Positions 52,591 through 62,574 of a stretch of DNA of 64,000 nt are shown piece after piece. The stretch is from NCBI GenBank assembly GCA_001800135.1, contig MGUU01000018.1, positions 4,528-68,527 of the forward strand, given 5' to 3'. A program made the position numbers and the translations under genes. The notes under the pieces are model-generated. The model was not told the DNA's origin. It ran no database searches and saw only the letters and a program-made list of their open reading frames with translations. Every line of letters starts with the position of its first letter. The first letter of the stretch is position 1. The stretch comes from Elusimicrobia bacterium RIFCSPLOWO2_02_FULL_39_32. GTDB lineage: Bacteria; Elusimicrobiota; Elusimicrobia; 2-02-FULL-39-32.

Positions 52591-52607
52591 GCTTAAATGT
52601 TCCTAGT

Positions 52608-54251
52608 TTAAATTTCTGCTAAAGTAAAATCTTGATTCAGTGTAACACTTTTTTCTAACAATATATATTTTTTTAGTTCTGTGTGAAAGAACTGATTTGA
52701 AGAATGTGGAAAAAGGATAAATTTTTTAACCGTTATTTTGGCTCCTAACATCATTGGCAGTTCGGTATTCAAATAATTTTCTATTTTGGTTTTCCTTTGG
52801 ATAAATTCAGGTAGTTGGTTTCCAATATATTCCATTCTTCTTTGGGCATAATATTCATAAATTGGATTTGGTTGTTGGTTTCCTGCCAGCCAGATAAACT
52901 GTTCCGGAACAAATATAATGTCTCCATAGTCTGTATGTTTTTTTATTTGTTTGCTTAATTCAATAGTTTCAATTAAAGTACTTTGAGGACTTTTAATGGT
53001 CCAACATCGAATTGGTCGGATCCAGTTAGGATATTCTCCTAAATAAGTAATTGTGTGAGAAATTGATTTAATATTTATTATTAACAGTCCAACTACAAAA
53101 GCAATTTTAAATGTCATTCTTCTTTCACGCGTTATCAGGTTTAACCCCTCTAATATTGTGAAAGCCATGATGATTGAAATGAATGGATAAATTTGACGCA
53201 CCATGGTTTGAGCAAAGTTCCAAGCAGCCTGCATTCCAAGAAACCACCAGACAAGTGTTGAGATCAAAAAAATAAAAAGAGTTTTATAGAGTTGCTGAAT
53301 GCTTTGAAGTGTGTTTTTAACTTGACTTAAATAGCTAAAGATTAAGATCAGTATAAAAAGTTGAGGCCAGCGCAAACCATAATTCATTTTTAGCCAGCCA
53401 AGCATGTTGATTGTAAGTTTAGAGAAGTCTAACCATAACTTGTTGATAGAAAAGGGTTGAGCAAGACGAGCTGCAGCGATGTTAGATAAATCTTGATAAG
53501 CGTTTTTTAATCCATGAAGAAGCCAAGCATTTTGCAGCAGATGCAGGATAAAGCCAGCGAGAGGCGCAAGTAAAAAAATAGAGATTTTTAAAATATTTTG
53601 TTTAAAATTTTTGCGCAATAAGAGATGATACCCTAAAATAAACAGAGGAATAAATAAGATATAGTCAAATGAGTTAAAAGACTCTAGGAAAAAAAGAGTC
53701 CATGCAGAGAGAGTCTTTAAGGTTGCTTTTTTAGGTTCTTGATCTCCTAACACATAAAATAAAAGACCCCCATACACAAAAAATTCCGAATAGGTGTAAG
53801 GAGAAAGACCATCCATATAATCTAGAAATCCAACTGAAATTCCTATGAAGAATACGCTTATAAAGGCGAGAGATTGGTTCAAAAGCCGTCCTATGAGAAG
53901 ATAAAAAAATAAAAGCCAGGCGGTGGAAAGGAATACGCTCATCATTCTATTTTTCCATGGTTCAGGTCCAAAAATTTTGATGATGAGACCATTTAGAATG
54001 GCGCTTAGAGGAGGGTAGTGAGTGTAGTAGCCTAGCTTGTTTTCAGTTCCATATCTTTCTCCAAGATGTCCGGGATGATAGTAAGGCAAAAAATAATGTT
54101 TTTTAAAGCCCTCTTTGGCAAAGTGGGTGGCAGCATTTAGATTTTGAGCTTCGCCAGGAGCCCACGCACCCCATCGGTACTCCTCTTTTACCCTGCTTAG
54201 TCCAAAAAGCAAAATAACAAATAAATAGAGCGCTAAAGTTCGATTCCACAT
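52608..54251 (-). CDS. GT39-family (PMT/ArnT-like) membrane glycosyltransferase
   Basis: 547 residues, about 11 membrane helices. The first loop has WGAWAPGEAQNLNAATHFAK, the acidic periplasmic site of this group, and HYPPLSAILNGL and a HHxGH-like HPGHLG occur soon after. The C-terminal part is soluble and periplasmic. Such enzymes move sugars from polyprenyl phosphate donors to protein or lipid A. The substrate cannot be told; it may work with the O-antigen ligase at 43371. Confidence 0.75.
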   Translation of the reverse strand: MWNRTLALYLFVILLFGLSRVKEEYRWGAWAPGEAQNLNAATHFAKEGFKKHYFLPYYHPGHLGERYGTENKLGYYTHYPPLSAILNGLIIKIFGPEPWKNRMMSVFLSTAWLLFFYLLIGRLLNQSLAFISVFFIGISVGFLDYMDGLSPYTYSEFFVYGGLLFYVLGDQEPKKATLKTLSAWTLFFLESFNSFDYILFIPLFILGYHLLLRKNFKQNILKISIFLLAPLAGFILHLLQNAWLLHGLKNAYQDLSNIAAARLAQPFSINKLWLDFSKLTINMLGWLKMNYGLRWPQLFILILIFSYLSQVKNTLQSIQQLYKTLFIFLISTLVWWFLGMQAAWNFAQTMVRQIYPFISIIMAFTILEGLNLITRERRMTFKIAFVVGLLIINIKSISHTITYLGEYPNWIRPIRCWTIKSPQSTLIETIELSKQIKKHTDYGDIIFVPEQFIWLAGNQQPNPIYEYYAQRRMEYIGNQLPEFIQRKTKIENYLNTELPMMLGAKITVKKFILFPHSSNQFFHTELKKYILLEKSVTLNQDFTLAEI

Positions 54252-54341
54252 ATGTTTTATTTTACGATATTTTTGATTAAAAATTTTGCTATGATTTTAT
54301 CACATTGATTTCTATAACCAATGATGGAAAGGGTATCCCGT

Positions 54342-55172
54342 ATGAAAAAAATTATTCGCATAGGACATAGTCCTGATCCAGACGATGCTTTTATGTTTTA
54401 TGGTCTGGCTAAAAAACATATTTCCATTAACGGCAATGAAATTGCCGATGTTATTTTAGACATTCAAACCTTAAATGAAAAAGCTTTGAATCTAGAACTG
54501 GATATCACTGCCATTTCTGCCGCAGTCTATCCCTTGGTTAGAAAAGATTATTGGATTCTTTCCTGTGGGGCAAGCGTGGGACGCAATTATGGCCCCATTC
54601 TTGTAGCTAAGAAAAATTTTGATCATTCAGATTTAAAGGGTAAAAAAATTGCTGTTCCTGGATTGAATACCACAGCTTATCTGCTTTTAAAAATATTTTT
54701 TAAGGATTTTAAACCTGTGCCTATGGATTTTAAAGAGATTATTCCTTCGGTATTAAAAGATGAAGTAGATTTGGGATTAGTGATCCATGAGGGACAACTT
54801 AATTTTTCTTCTTATGGGTTAGAAAAATGCGTGGATTTGGGTAAGTTTTGGTTTGAAAAATTTAATCTTCCCATTCCTTTGGGCCTTGATGTGGTGAAGA
54901 AAAATTTGGGTTTAGAAATGGCTAAAAAGATAAAAGAGGCTCTTTACCAAAGTATTCAATATGCTATGGAAAATGAAAGTCAAGCTTTGGAGTACGCTTT
55001 AGAGTTTGGGCGAGGGATTTCTAAAGAAAGTGCGAAGAAGTTTGTAGGCATGTATGTGAATGAAGATACTTTAGATTTGGGGAATGACGGCTCTTTGGCT
55101 TTAGAAAAACTTTTTAGTTTAGGCTACGAGTCTGGATTTTTTAAGGAAAAGGTACTGCCAGAAATCATATAA
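54342..55172 (+). CDS. MqnD-like menaquinone synthesis protein (futalosine route)
   Basis: 276 residues from the ATG at 54342, where GGAAAGGG lies upstream (54321 is a less likely start). Periplasmic-binding-protein fold of the VitK2_biosynth family (PF02621): IGHSPDPDDAFMFYGLAKK (about 5-23), DIQTLNEKAL, SAAVYPLV, GKKIAVPGLNTTAYLLL and VDLGLVIHEGQ. MqnD converts cyclic de-hypoxanthinyl futalosine to dihydroxynaphthoate. The DPDD form is seen in a related branch, so an MqnA role is possible. It is convergent with mqnC. Confidence 0.8.
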   Translation: MKKIIRIGHSPDPDDAFMFYGLAKKHISINGNEIADVILDIQTLNEKALNLELDITAISAAVYPLVRKDYWILSCGASVGRNYGPILVAKKNFDHSDLKGKKIAVPGLNTTAYLLLKIFFKDFKPVPMDFKEIIPSVLKDEVDLGLVIHEGQLNFSSYGLEKCVDLGKFWFEKFNLPIPLGLDVVKKNLGLEMAKKIKEALYQSIQYAMENESQALEYALEFGRGISKESAKKFVGMYVNEDTLDLGNDGSLALEKLFSLGYESGFFKEKVLPEII

Positions 55173-55219
55173 CCTCGGTTCTAGGGTGAGAGTAAGCTTT
55201 TGTCGGATCAGATGGGAAG

Positions 55220-56305
55220 TTATTCTTTAGAGTGAATTTTTAAGATGTTGTAAAGAGTGTCTCTTTGGGCAGGGATAAAGTGAGCTTCTTGAATCAAAGT
55301 TATGATTTCTTCAAGAGTTGTTTTGTTAATGTGGTCAGTGGCGCGGTGAACGTTTTCCTCAAAAATAGTTCCTCCAAAATCATCCGCGCCAAAGTGAAGC
55401 GCCATCTGGCCTGTTTTTTTTCCTTCAGAAAACCAGGATGCCTGAATATGGGGAAAGTTATCTAAGTAGATTCTGGAAAAAGCGATGATCCTTAGATAAT
55501 CGTTAGAAAAAGTTTTATGGGGTACCTTGTGTTGCAAAGGAGTATGGTTGGGTTTAAAACTCCAGGGGATAAAAGCTGTAAAGCCGTTTGTTTCATCTTG
55601 TAATTGACGAATCTGTTCTAAATGCTCCACTATCTCTTCTTTAGTTTCAATGTGACCATACATCATAGTGGCTGTAGATTTAATTCCTATTTGATGAGCA
55701 GTTTTGTGAACTTCGAGCCATTTTTCAGGACCCCCTTTTTTAGGGCTTATTCTTTTTCTGACCCTTTCTGTTAAAATCTCCGCTCCTCCGCCAGGCAAAG
55801 AGACCTGACCCGCTTCTTTTAATTTTTCTAAAACCTCGCGGACGGGAATTCTTTCCACCTCTGCCATATTTTGAATTTCAGAAGCTGTAAAAAAGTGAGG
55901 GGTTATTTTCGGAAACCGTTTTCGGGTTTCTCGCACAAGCGCGCAATAATATTCTAAAGGTAAATTTGGATTGTGCCCTCCCTGCAAAAGTACTGTGGTT
56001 GCGCCCTTGAGCTCTGCATTTTTTATCTTTTCCATCACTTCTTCTAAACTTAAAGTATAGGAATCTTCTGCCCCTGGCTTTCTATAAAAAGCGCAGAAGG
56101 AACAGTCTGTGACGCATACATTGGTATAGTTGGGATTTGAATCCGCTACAAACGTCACTAAATTGTTTGGATTTTTTTGAAACCTCATTTTTTCTGCTAA
56201 GCTCCCAAGCTCAAGCAAATCCAAATTTTCAAAAAGCTCAAAACCTTCTTCAGGAGTCAATCGTTTTTGAGTTTTAAATTTTGATGGGTCGGTTAAGGGT
56301 TTCAT
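55220..56305 (-). CDS. mqnC: Cyclic dehypoxanthinyl futalosine synthase
   Basis: 361 residues. Radical SAM enzyme of the futalosine menaquinone pathway: NYTNVCVTDCSFCAFYR carries the 4Fe-4S ligands Cys64, Cys68 and Cys71; LLQGGHNPNLPLEYY and SLPGGGAEIL follow, as in MqnC. MqnE is similar but differs in these motifs. Together with the MqnD-like gene this indicates that the organism makes menaquinone by the futalosine route. Confidence 0.9.
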   Translation of the reverse strand: MKPLTDPSKFKTQKRLTPEEGFELFENLDLLELGSLAEKMRFQKNPNNLVTFVADSNPNYTNVCVTDCSFCAFYRKPGAEDSYTLSLEEVMEKIKNAELKGATTVLLQGGHNPNLPLEYYCALVRETRKRFPKITPHFFTASEIQNMAEVERIPVREVLEKLKEAGQVSLPGGGAEILTERVRKRISPKKGGPEKWLEVHKTAHQIGIKSTATMMYGHIETKEEIVEHLEQIRQLQDETNGFTAFIPWSFKPNHTPLQHKVPHKTFSNDYLRIIAFSRIYLDNFPHIQASWFSEGKKTGQMALHFGADDFGGTIFEENVHRATDHINKTTLEEIITLIQEAHFIPAQRDTLYNILKIHSKE

Positions 56306-56375
56306 GTCTTTAGGTTTTTTTAGAATCAGAGTGAAGAGTTGGGCAAGAATTTTTATACAACTTTATCCATTGGTT

Positions 56376-57473
56376 TTAAGGTTCTATGGATTGAATTCCC
56401 TGTAAAGCCAAAGCAGATGGGATCTTTTTTACTACAACTTTTCCAATTTGTGTGGGTAAAACAAATCTTAAATCTTCAGAAAGAACTTTTTTGTCTCTAA
56501 AAAGCAAGGTTAAAAGGTTTTTTAAAGGTAAAGTTTTTTTTAGGCGAATAGGCAGCCCCGCGCTTTTTAAAATTCGTGATAATCTTAAGTTTTCAGATGC
56601 GCTCCACATCCGAAATTTTTCCGCAATAAACCCCGCAGCGCACATGCCAATAGAAATCGCCTCACCATGTTTGTAGGCAGAATAACCAGTTTCGGTTTCA
56701 ATCGCATGGCCTAGTGTGTGGCCAAAATTTAAGATTTCCCTTAATCCTTTGGTCTCTTTTTCATCTTGCGAAATCACATCTGCTTTAATTTTTGCGCAGC
56801 GCGCCACGATAGAGGAGAAATTAAAAGTTAATTGTCCATTTTTGGAAATCCTTTTTTCTAACTGTTCAAATAGTTTAGGGTCTTTGATAACCCCATATTT
56901 AATGACCTCTGCCATTCCGTTTTTTAGCTCGGCTTTTGGCAGAGTTTTTAAGGTTTCTAAATCGCTCCAAACAAGAGCTGGCTGGTAAAAGGCGCCAATG
57001 GAGTTTTTGGCTTCAGCTAAATCCACTCCTACTTTGCCTCCAATGCTAGAGTCAACCATGGCTAAAAGGGTGGTGGGAACATGGATCAGGGGTATGCCTC
57101 TTAAATAAGTTGCAGCCACAAAACCAGCAGTGTCTCCTATGACCCCACCGCCCAATGCAACGATGCAAGAAGTTCGGTCTAGTTTTGCTTCTATACATTT
57201 CTTGTAGAGGAGCTGAACTGTCTTCAAATTTTTATACTCTTCTCCTTCTGGGAAAAAAGCGAATGAGCTTTTTATTTTAGAATGGGTTAAGCTCTTCATT
57301 ATCAATGAACCATAGAGATTTTTTATTGAAGGGTGCGTGACAAGTAGGGCTTTATTTGGGGTTCGGTTCAGATGAAAGATGAATTTTTGGATTCCTTTTC
57401 CTAAATCTTTTAGGGAACATCCTACACAAATAGGATAGGAACTATTTTTTAAACGCGGTCGAATTAAAATCAT
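56376..57473 (-). CDS. aroB: 3-Dehydroquinate synthase
   Basis: 365 residues. Second step of the shikimate pathway. Seen: FPEGEEYKNLKTVQ, ALGGGVIGDTAGFVAATYLRG, HVPTTLLAMVDSSIGGKVGVD, and the metal ligands in GMAEVIKYGVI and LNFGHTLGHAIE, HGEAISIGM. It overlaps aroK by four bases (ATGA); the order aroK-aroB is common. Chorismate and thus quinone and folate precursors depend on it. Confidence 0.95.
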   Translation of the reverse strand: MILIRPRLKNSSYPICVGCSLKDLGKGIQKFIFHLNRTPNKALLVTHPSIKNLYGSLIMKSLTHSKIKSSFAFFPEGEEYKNLKTVQLLYKKCIEAKLDRTSCIVALGGGVIGDTAGFVAATYLRGIPLIHVPTTLLAMVDSSIGGKVGVDLAEAKNSIGAFYQPALVWSDLETLKTLPKAELKNGMAEVIKYGVIKDPKLFEQLEKRISKNGQLTFNFSSIVARCAKIKADVISQDEKETKGLREILNFGHTLGHAIETETGYSAYKHGEAISIGMCAAGFIAEKFRMWSASENLRLSRILKSAGLPIRLKKTLPLKNLLTLLFRDKKVLSEDLRFVLPTQIGKVVVKKIPSALALQGIQSIEP

Positions 57474-57985
57474 TTTATACTTTTTACAAAATTCACAATT
57501 TTTTCTGAGGTCTGTTCTAAACTAAGGGCATCTGTTTCTACAACCCAATCCGCTTTTTGATAAAAGATTTCTCTTTTATTTAAGAGCATTGAGATGGTCT
57601 CTAAGCTAGAGGTTTTACCTGTCAAGAGCGGCCGCAAAGACAAAGGTTTTTTTTTCACATTTTCCAAAAGTTTTTGAGGGCTTGCTTTTAGCCAGATGAT
57701 GGTTCCGTTTTTTTTAAGCGCGTCCCAATTTTCTTTAAAACAAGGAGCGCCTCCTCCGGGAGAGATAACAGAATTATTTTTTTGAGCCAACTCTTTTATT
57801 ATTTTTGATTCTAGCGCGCGGAATGTTGCTTCGCCCTCTTGAGAAAAAATTTCAGCAATTGTTTTTTTCCGCTCTTTTTCAATCCATTTATCTACATCAT
57901 AGAAATCCCATGCTAAGGTTTGAGCTATTATTTTTCCAATGGTGCTTTTCCCTGAGCCCATCATCCCTATAAGAACAATATTCAT
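57470..57985 (-). CDS. aroK: Shikimate kinase
   Basis: 171 residues. Walker A GMMGSGKS (7-14), shikimate contacts in DVDKWIEKE and SPGGGAPC, ATP lid with SLRPLL. Phosphorylates shikimate in the pathway to aromatic amino acids. First gene of the aroK-aroB pair on this strand. Confidence 0.94.
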   Translation of the reverse strand: MNIVLIGMMGSGKSTIGKIIAQTLAWDFYDVDKWIEKERKKTIAEIFSQEGEATFRALESKIIKELAQKNNSVISPGGGAPCFKENWDALKKNGTIIWLKASPQKLLENVKKKPLSLRPLLTGKTSSLETISMLLNKREIFYQKADWVVETDALSLEQTSEKIVNFVKSIK

Positions 57986-58112
57986 TTTTCAAGATTATAT
58001 ATAATTTATAGGCATTGAAAGAGATTCTTTTTGGGATGAATCAGCAGAACGTCCTCCTAGCTCGAGCGCTTAGAATGACATAAGTATGGAGCATCAGGCT
58101 AGATCAATAAAT

Positions 58113-59693
58113 TTATGGATGGCGACGGGCAAAATTTTGGACCCCGCTAAAAATCGAGTCCACTAAGGAAGATCGGAATTTTCTTTCTCTTAATTTTTTT
58201 TCTTCCTGTAAATTAGTAACAAAAGCGTTTTCAACTAAAATAGAGGGCATCCCCACGCCATGCAGCACATGGAAGTTCGCCTGTTTTACGCCTCGGCTTT
58301 TAATTTTTACTCTTTTGCGAACAGCTTTGTCAATGAGTTGGCACAGGTGTGACGATTCATTGATGAATTCATTTTGCGCCATGGAAGAAAGGATTTCTTT
58401 TAGATGATGATTCTGGTTCGCTTTTTTCCCTTCAAGTTCTATCACTGAGTTCTCAAAATCCGCTAAAGATTCCGCGTGGGGATCGGATGCATTTTCCGAT
58501 AAGAAATAAATCTCAAAGCCGCCTTCAGCGCGTTTCATGGAAGCATTACAATGAATGGAAATAAAAAGATCCGCTTTTTTCTGATTGGCGAAAGAAGAAC
58601 GATCCACTAGTGAGATAAAATCATCATTGGTTCGGGTGAGATAAGTTTCGTATCCTCCCTCGATCCTTAAAAGACGCTCTAACTCAAGCGCTATGAGAAG
58701 ATTTAGTTCTTTTTCTTTTGTTCCATTTTTACCTATGGCTCCGGGATCCTTGCCGCCATGCCCGGCATCAATCACGATTCTTTTAATTTTAGATGGTGGA
58801 GTTATGGGTAAAGGAGGGGGAAAATTTTCAGTAGATTTTATTTGGGTTTGAGGAATTGCATGGTCCAGCGGCAGTTCTTTTTGGGGTTCAACGCGTTTTA
58901 TCGTCTTTTCTGGTTTTAAAGTTTCGTCTTCTATGCTTTGAACCTTTGGGGAGCTTTTTACTTCTAAAATAAATCTTGTGGGATCTTCTTCTTTTATCCA
59001 ATGGTAGAAGAGATTGGGGCGGGTAAGAATAATTTTTATGTCTGTTCCTTTTCTAGCATGATTCATTTTTAAACTTTCAACTAAATGATCGTTCAGTTCA
59101 ATAAAATTTTCTTTTCCAATTCTTGATTTTGGAATATGGATCAAGAGCAATCTCCCTTTTTTTTCAATTTGAAAAGAGAGTTCATTTTTAGATTCAAAAA
59201 CAATTTTTGTAGAGTCCCCTAGGTTAAAAATTCTAGGAGGAAACAAGGTATTATTGGGTTCTGCGGAAAATATTTGATGTTCTGGATTCCATTCAAGTTT
59301 ACAATTTACAAGTTCTGGAAAAGGATTTTGCAGGAAAAATTCTAAATCTATATAAAGATCCCCATTAGAATTTAAAGGCTCCTCCTCCATTTTTATTTTT
59401 TTGTTTCCTAAGAGCGCATAACGGCTATTCGCGCTAAAGGTTATTTTCTTGTTATAGAATTGCAGGATTACTTTTTTACCCACAGGATAAACTTGAGTTT
59501 TTCCTTTAAAAAATTTAGCGATCGCTTTTAAAGAGATATATTCTTTTTCAGCGATCGTGCGGGTCTCAGTTTTGGAGACCAAATCGCCTTCGTAAATCAA
59601 CTGAATTTTAGATGCCCAGAGATTTGAGAATGTGATGAAAATTAAAAAACAGATTAAAAATAAACGCGAAACTCGGGTTAAATAAAAAATCAT
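58113..59693 (-). CDS. N-acetylmuramoyl-L-alanine amidase with N-terminal AMIN-like region
   Basis: 526 residues. Signal peptide (about 7-27). A region with copper-amine-oxidase-like N fold (ISLKAIAKFFKG...) and an AMIN-like part (about 160-250) precede a Pro/Lys linker and the Amidase_3 catalytic domain: IVIDAGHGGKDPGAIG with zinc ligand His312, then Glu, and ISIHCNASMK with a second His. Splits peptide side chains from peptidoglycan for daughter-cell separation. Overlaps rlmN by four bases. Confidence 0.88.
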   Translation of the reverse strand: MIFYLTRVSRLFLICFLIFITFSNLWASKIQLIYEGDLVSKTETRTIAEKEYISLKAIAKFFKGKTQVYPVGKKVILQFYNKKITFSANSRYALLGNKKIKMEEEPLNSNGDLYIDLEFFLQNPFPELVNCKLEWNPEHQIFSAEPNNTLFPPRIFNLGDSTKIVFESKNELSFQIEKKGRLLLIHIPKSRIGKENFIELNDHLVESLKMNHARKGTDIKIILTRPNLFYHWIKEEDPTRFILEVKSSPKVQSIEDETLKPEKTIKRVEPQKELPLDHAIPQTQIKSTENFPPPLPITPPSKIKRIVIDAGHGGKDPGAIGKNGTKEKELNLLIALELERLLRIEGGYETYLTRTNDDFISLVDRSSFANQKKADLFISIHCNASMKRAEGGFEIYFLSENASDPHAESLADFENSVIELEGKKANQNHHLKEILSSMAQNEFINESSHLCQLIDKAVRKRVKIKSRGVKQANFHVLHGVGMPSILVENAFVTNLQEEKKLRERKFRSSLVDSIFSGVQNFARRHP

Positions 59694-60718
59694 TCGAGTT
59701 GACCGCAGGCAGCGCCAATATCCTGTCCTTGTGGTTTGCGGGTGTGCACGATGAATCCTTTATTTTTTAAGAATTGATAAAAATTTTCTATATTCTCTTG
59801 ACTGGATGGTTTAAAGGGAAGGTTGGCTACAGAATTGTAGGGAATAAGGTTAATTTTAGGTTTTCCTTTGAAATGGGTGGAGTTTAAAACACTTACCAAT
59901 GTTTTTGCATCTTTTAATTGATCATTAACCTTATTAAGAAGGATATATTCAATGGTTAAATCAGAATTATTTTCTAACTGGTAAATTTTACAGGCATTTA
60001 ATACCTCTGGGATAGAAAATTTGGACGAAACCGGCATAATTTTTTTTCTAATTTTTTCATCCGCAGAATGCAGTGAAAGCGCCAAGTTCACGTTTAGGCG
60101 TTCTTTGGCTAATTTTTTAATTTGGGGAACAACTCCTGTGGTAGAAAGGGTGATATGAGATGGGTGAATCTTAAATCCTTGTGGGGATTTAAGCCATTGA
60201 ATGGTTTTGAGAACATTGGAATAGTTGGCCAGAGGCTCGCCCATGCCCATAAAAAGAATATTTTTTAAAGATATGTTTCTTGAATCCTCAATTAAGAAAA
60301 TTTGATCCAAGATTTCTCCAGAAGATAAATTGCGGTCATAAGGAACAAGTCCGGATGCGCAAAATTGACATTTAAACGCGCAGCCTACTTGAGTAGAAAT
60401 GCAGAGGGTATAATAATTTTTGTGAGGAAGGAGAACCGCAATAAAATTTTTAGAATCAAAAGTTTGGAAGGTAAATTTTATCGTATGATCCAGCTTCGAT
60501 TCTTCTTTTTTTATTATTTTTAAACTTCGGAGAGCATAGTTTTGGTCTAAAAGTTTTCGAAAAGAGGCTGGAAGATTGGTCATTCCTTGGAAGGTGGATT
60601 GATGCTGGCTGAAAATCCAATGAAAAACCTGCTCCATCCGATAACTTTCTCCAAATTCCCGGTTAGAGAACTCTTTTTCTAATTCATGCAGAGAAAGGTC
60701 TAATAGTTGGTTTTTCAA
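59690..60718 (-). CDS. rlmN: 23S rRNA (A2503-C2)/tRNA (A37-C2) methyltransferase
   Basis: 342 residues. Radical SAM enzyme with CAFKCQFC (Cys113, 117, 120), FMGMGEPLANYSNVLKTI and LALSLHSADEKIR, and the catalytic C-terminal CGQL. Methylates A2503 of 23S rRNA and A37 of some tRNAs. Its stop overlaps the amidase gene start. Confidence 0.95.
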   Translation of the reverse strand: MKNQLLDLSLHELEKEFSNREFGESYRMEQVFHWIFSQHQSTFQGMTNLPASFRKLLDQNYALRSLKIIKKEESKLDHTIKFTFQTFDSKNFIAVLLPHKNYYTLCISTQVGCAFKCQFCASGLVPYDRNLSSGEILDQIFLIEDSRNISLKNILFMGMGEPLANYSNVLKTIQWLKSPQGFKIHPSHITLSTTGVVPQIKKLAKERLNVNLALSLHSADEKIRKKIMPVSSKFSIPEVLNACKIYQLENNSDLTIEYILLNKVNDQLKDAKTLVSVLNSTHFKGKPKINLIPYNSVANLPFKPSSQENIENFYQFLKNKGFIVHTRKPQGQDIGAACGQLE

Positions 60719-60720
60719 CC

Positions 60721-61611
60721 TTAATAAACTATTTTTTGATTGTTTGGCAATATTCCCGGATTTATTTTAGATGCCATGGCTTCAAGCCTTTTAACTCTTT
60801 CTGGAATTGGCGGGTGGGTAGAAAAAAGCGTAAGAAAAGAGCCGCCAGAAAGAGGGGAAACAATATAAAGGTGCGCTGTTGCAGGTGAAATTTGTTGAGG
60901 ATTTCTTTGCACGCCAGCCTGCAATTTTTTAAGAGCGCTGGCCAAAGAAAGAGGCAGTTGGGTTATTTCCGATCCGCCTTCATCTGCCGCATATTCTCTG
61001 GCTCTGGAAATAGCCATTTGAATAATCATGGCTGCTATTGGAGCCAGGATCGCTACAACCAGCATGACTATGCCGCTTGAACGGTTTTCTCTATCGTCGC
61101 TTCCATGTCCGCCAAACATTCCAAACCACATAAACATGCGGCTTGCCATCATCACAGATCCAGCGATAGCAGCGGCAATGGTGGAAATAAGAATATCTCT
61201 ATTTTTTACATGAGCCAGTTCATGGCCTAAAACTCCGGTAAGCTCTTTTTCATCTAAGATATTCATGATCCCTGTGGTGACCGCAACAGCTGCGTGTTCA
61301 GGGTTACGTCCAGTGGCAAACGCGTTGGGAACAGGGCTTTGCATGAGATAAATTTTAGGCATGGGCATATTTTGGCTTAGAGTCAACTTGCGCACAATTT
61401 TATAGACTTGTGGAAGTTCCTTTTCTTCTACGGCTTTTGCTCCGGACATAAGCAACACAATCTTGTCTGAAAACCAGTAGGAAATAAAATTCATGATCAG
61501 CCCCATGACAAAAAAAGAAACCATGCCTTGATTTCCGCCAATGACCTGACCCACTAACATCATGAGTAGAAGCAAACCAAACATTAAAAGAAAAGTTTTA
61601 AAATGGTTCAT
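60721..61611 (-). CDS. htpX: Membrane zinc metalloprotease HtpX
   Basis: 296 residues. Membrane helices at about 5-22 and 30-45 and a further pair near 145-200; zinc site HELAH (130-134) and AREYAADEGG with the third ligand Glu. Degrades damaged inner-membrane proteins, overlapping with FtsH (27039). GGAGAC precedes the ATG. Confidence 0.93.
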   Translation of the reverse strand: MNHFKTFLLMFGLLLLMMLVGQVIGGNQGMVSFFVMGLIMNFISYWFSDKIVLLMSGAKAVEEKELPQVYKIVRKLTLSQNMPMPKIYLMQSPVPNAFATGRNPEHAAVAVTTGIMNILDEKELTGVLGHELAHVKNRDILISTIAAAIAGSVMMASRMFMWFGMFGGHGSDDRENRSSGIVMLVVAILAPIAAMIIQMAISRAREYAADEGGSEITQLPLSLASALKKLQAGVQRNPQQISPATAHLYIVSPLSGGSFLTLFSTHPPIPERVKRLEAMASKINPGILPNNQKIVY

Positions 61612-61632
61612 ATTTTTTGTCTCCTAAATTCT

Positions 61633-62568
61633 TTAAAAGAATTTCTCATTTATCTTTAGCCTTGCGCCTTGTAAAAAAGACCAAGCGTCTTGAGCTTTTT
61701 TACCCTCTTCTTTAAGCTCCAGAATTCTTAAACTTCCAATTCCACATTTTACTATAAAACCCTTACCCCTTTCAAAAGAGGTCATGGCACCTGGAAGGGC
61801 TTCATCTCCTTCAATCGCGGGAAAAATAGGATCTGCTTTTAAAATTTTTAAAATTTTTCCATTTGGTAAGTTACAATAAGCTCCATTATGGATAAGAGCT
61901 CGAACCTGTCTTGAAATTTCTATTGAACTTTTTTCCCAATGAATCTTGTAATTTTCTTTTTTTAAACAAGGAGCTAAAGTAATCGCTCCAGTTTGGACCT
62001 TAGTTTCCGGGGTTCCTTTTTTTAACGCCGCTAAAGCTTCCTCTAATAGCTGAATTCCCAAAGGGATCAGTTTTTTCTCTAGGCTGATCGCATCATCCTT
62101 CTCTTCAATCTCAATTTTTTTTTGGGCAAGGATGTGACCCGTGTCTAGAGATTCTCCAATCTGAAAGATTGTAACGCCGGAAACCCGATCTCCTAAAAGC
62201 AAAGCCCATTGAATGGGAGCAGCTCCTCTTAAATGCGGGAGAAGGGAAAAATGAATGTTAAATAATCCTAAAGGAAAAATATTTATGAGTTCTTTTGGAA
62301 TTATTTTACCATACGCCACGACCATGCCTATTTCTGCTTTTAGATTTGAGATTTCAGAAAGAAAAGATGGTTCTTTTAAATTGGCAGGTTGAAAAATAGG
62401 AAAATTTTTTTCTTTGCAAAAAGATTTAACAGGGACTTCTTCAATCTTTTGTCCTCGTCCTTTTGGTTTATCCGGTTGGCTTATACTTGCGACAATGTTT
62501 TCGTTCTTATGCAGGAAGTCTAAATACGGGAGCGCAATGAGCGGAGTGCCAAAGAAGATTATTTTCAT
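61633..62568 (-). CDS. fmt: Methionyl-tRNA formyltransferase
   Basis: 311 residues. Formylates initiator Met-tRNA. Seen: IIFFGTPLIALPYLDFL, VAYGKIIPKELI, LFNIHFSLLPHLRGAAPIQWAL with the catalytic Asn/His, and a C-terminal OB fold. It is six bases after def; the pair is typical. Confidence 0.95.
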   Translation of the reverse strand: MKIIFFGTPLIALPYLDFLHKNENIVASISQPDKPKGRGQKIEEVPVKSFCKEKNFPIFQPANLKEPSFLSEISNLKAEIGMVVAYGKIIPKELINIFPLGLFNIHFSLLPHLRGAAPIQWALLLGDRVSGVTIFQIGESLDTGHILAQKKIEIEEKDDAISLEKKLIPLGIQLLEEALAALKKGTPETKVQTGAITLAPCLKKENYKIHWEKSSIEISRQVRALIHNGAYCNLPNGKILKILKADPIFPAIEGDEALPGAMTSFERGKGFIVKCGIGSLRILELKEEGKKAQDAWSFLQGARLKINEKFF

Positions 62569-62574
62569 ATTTTT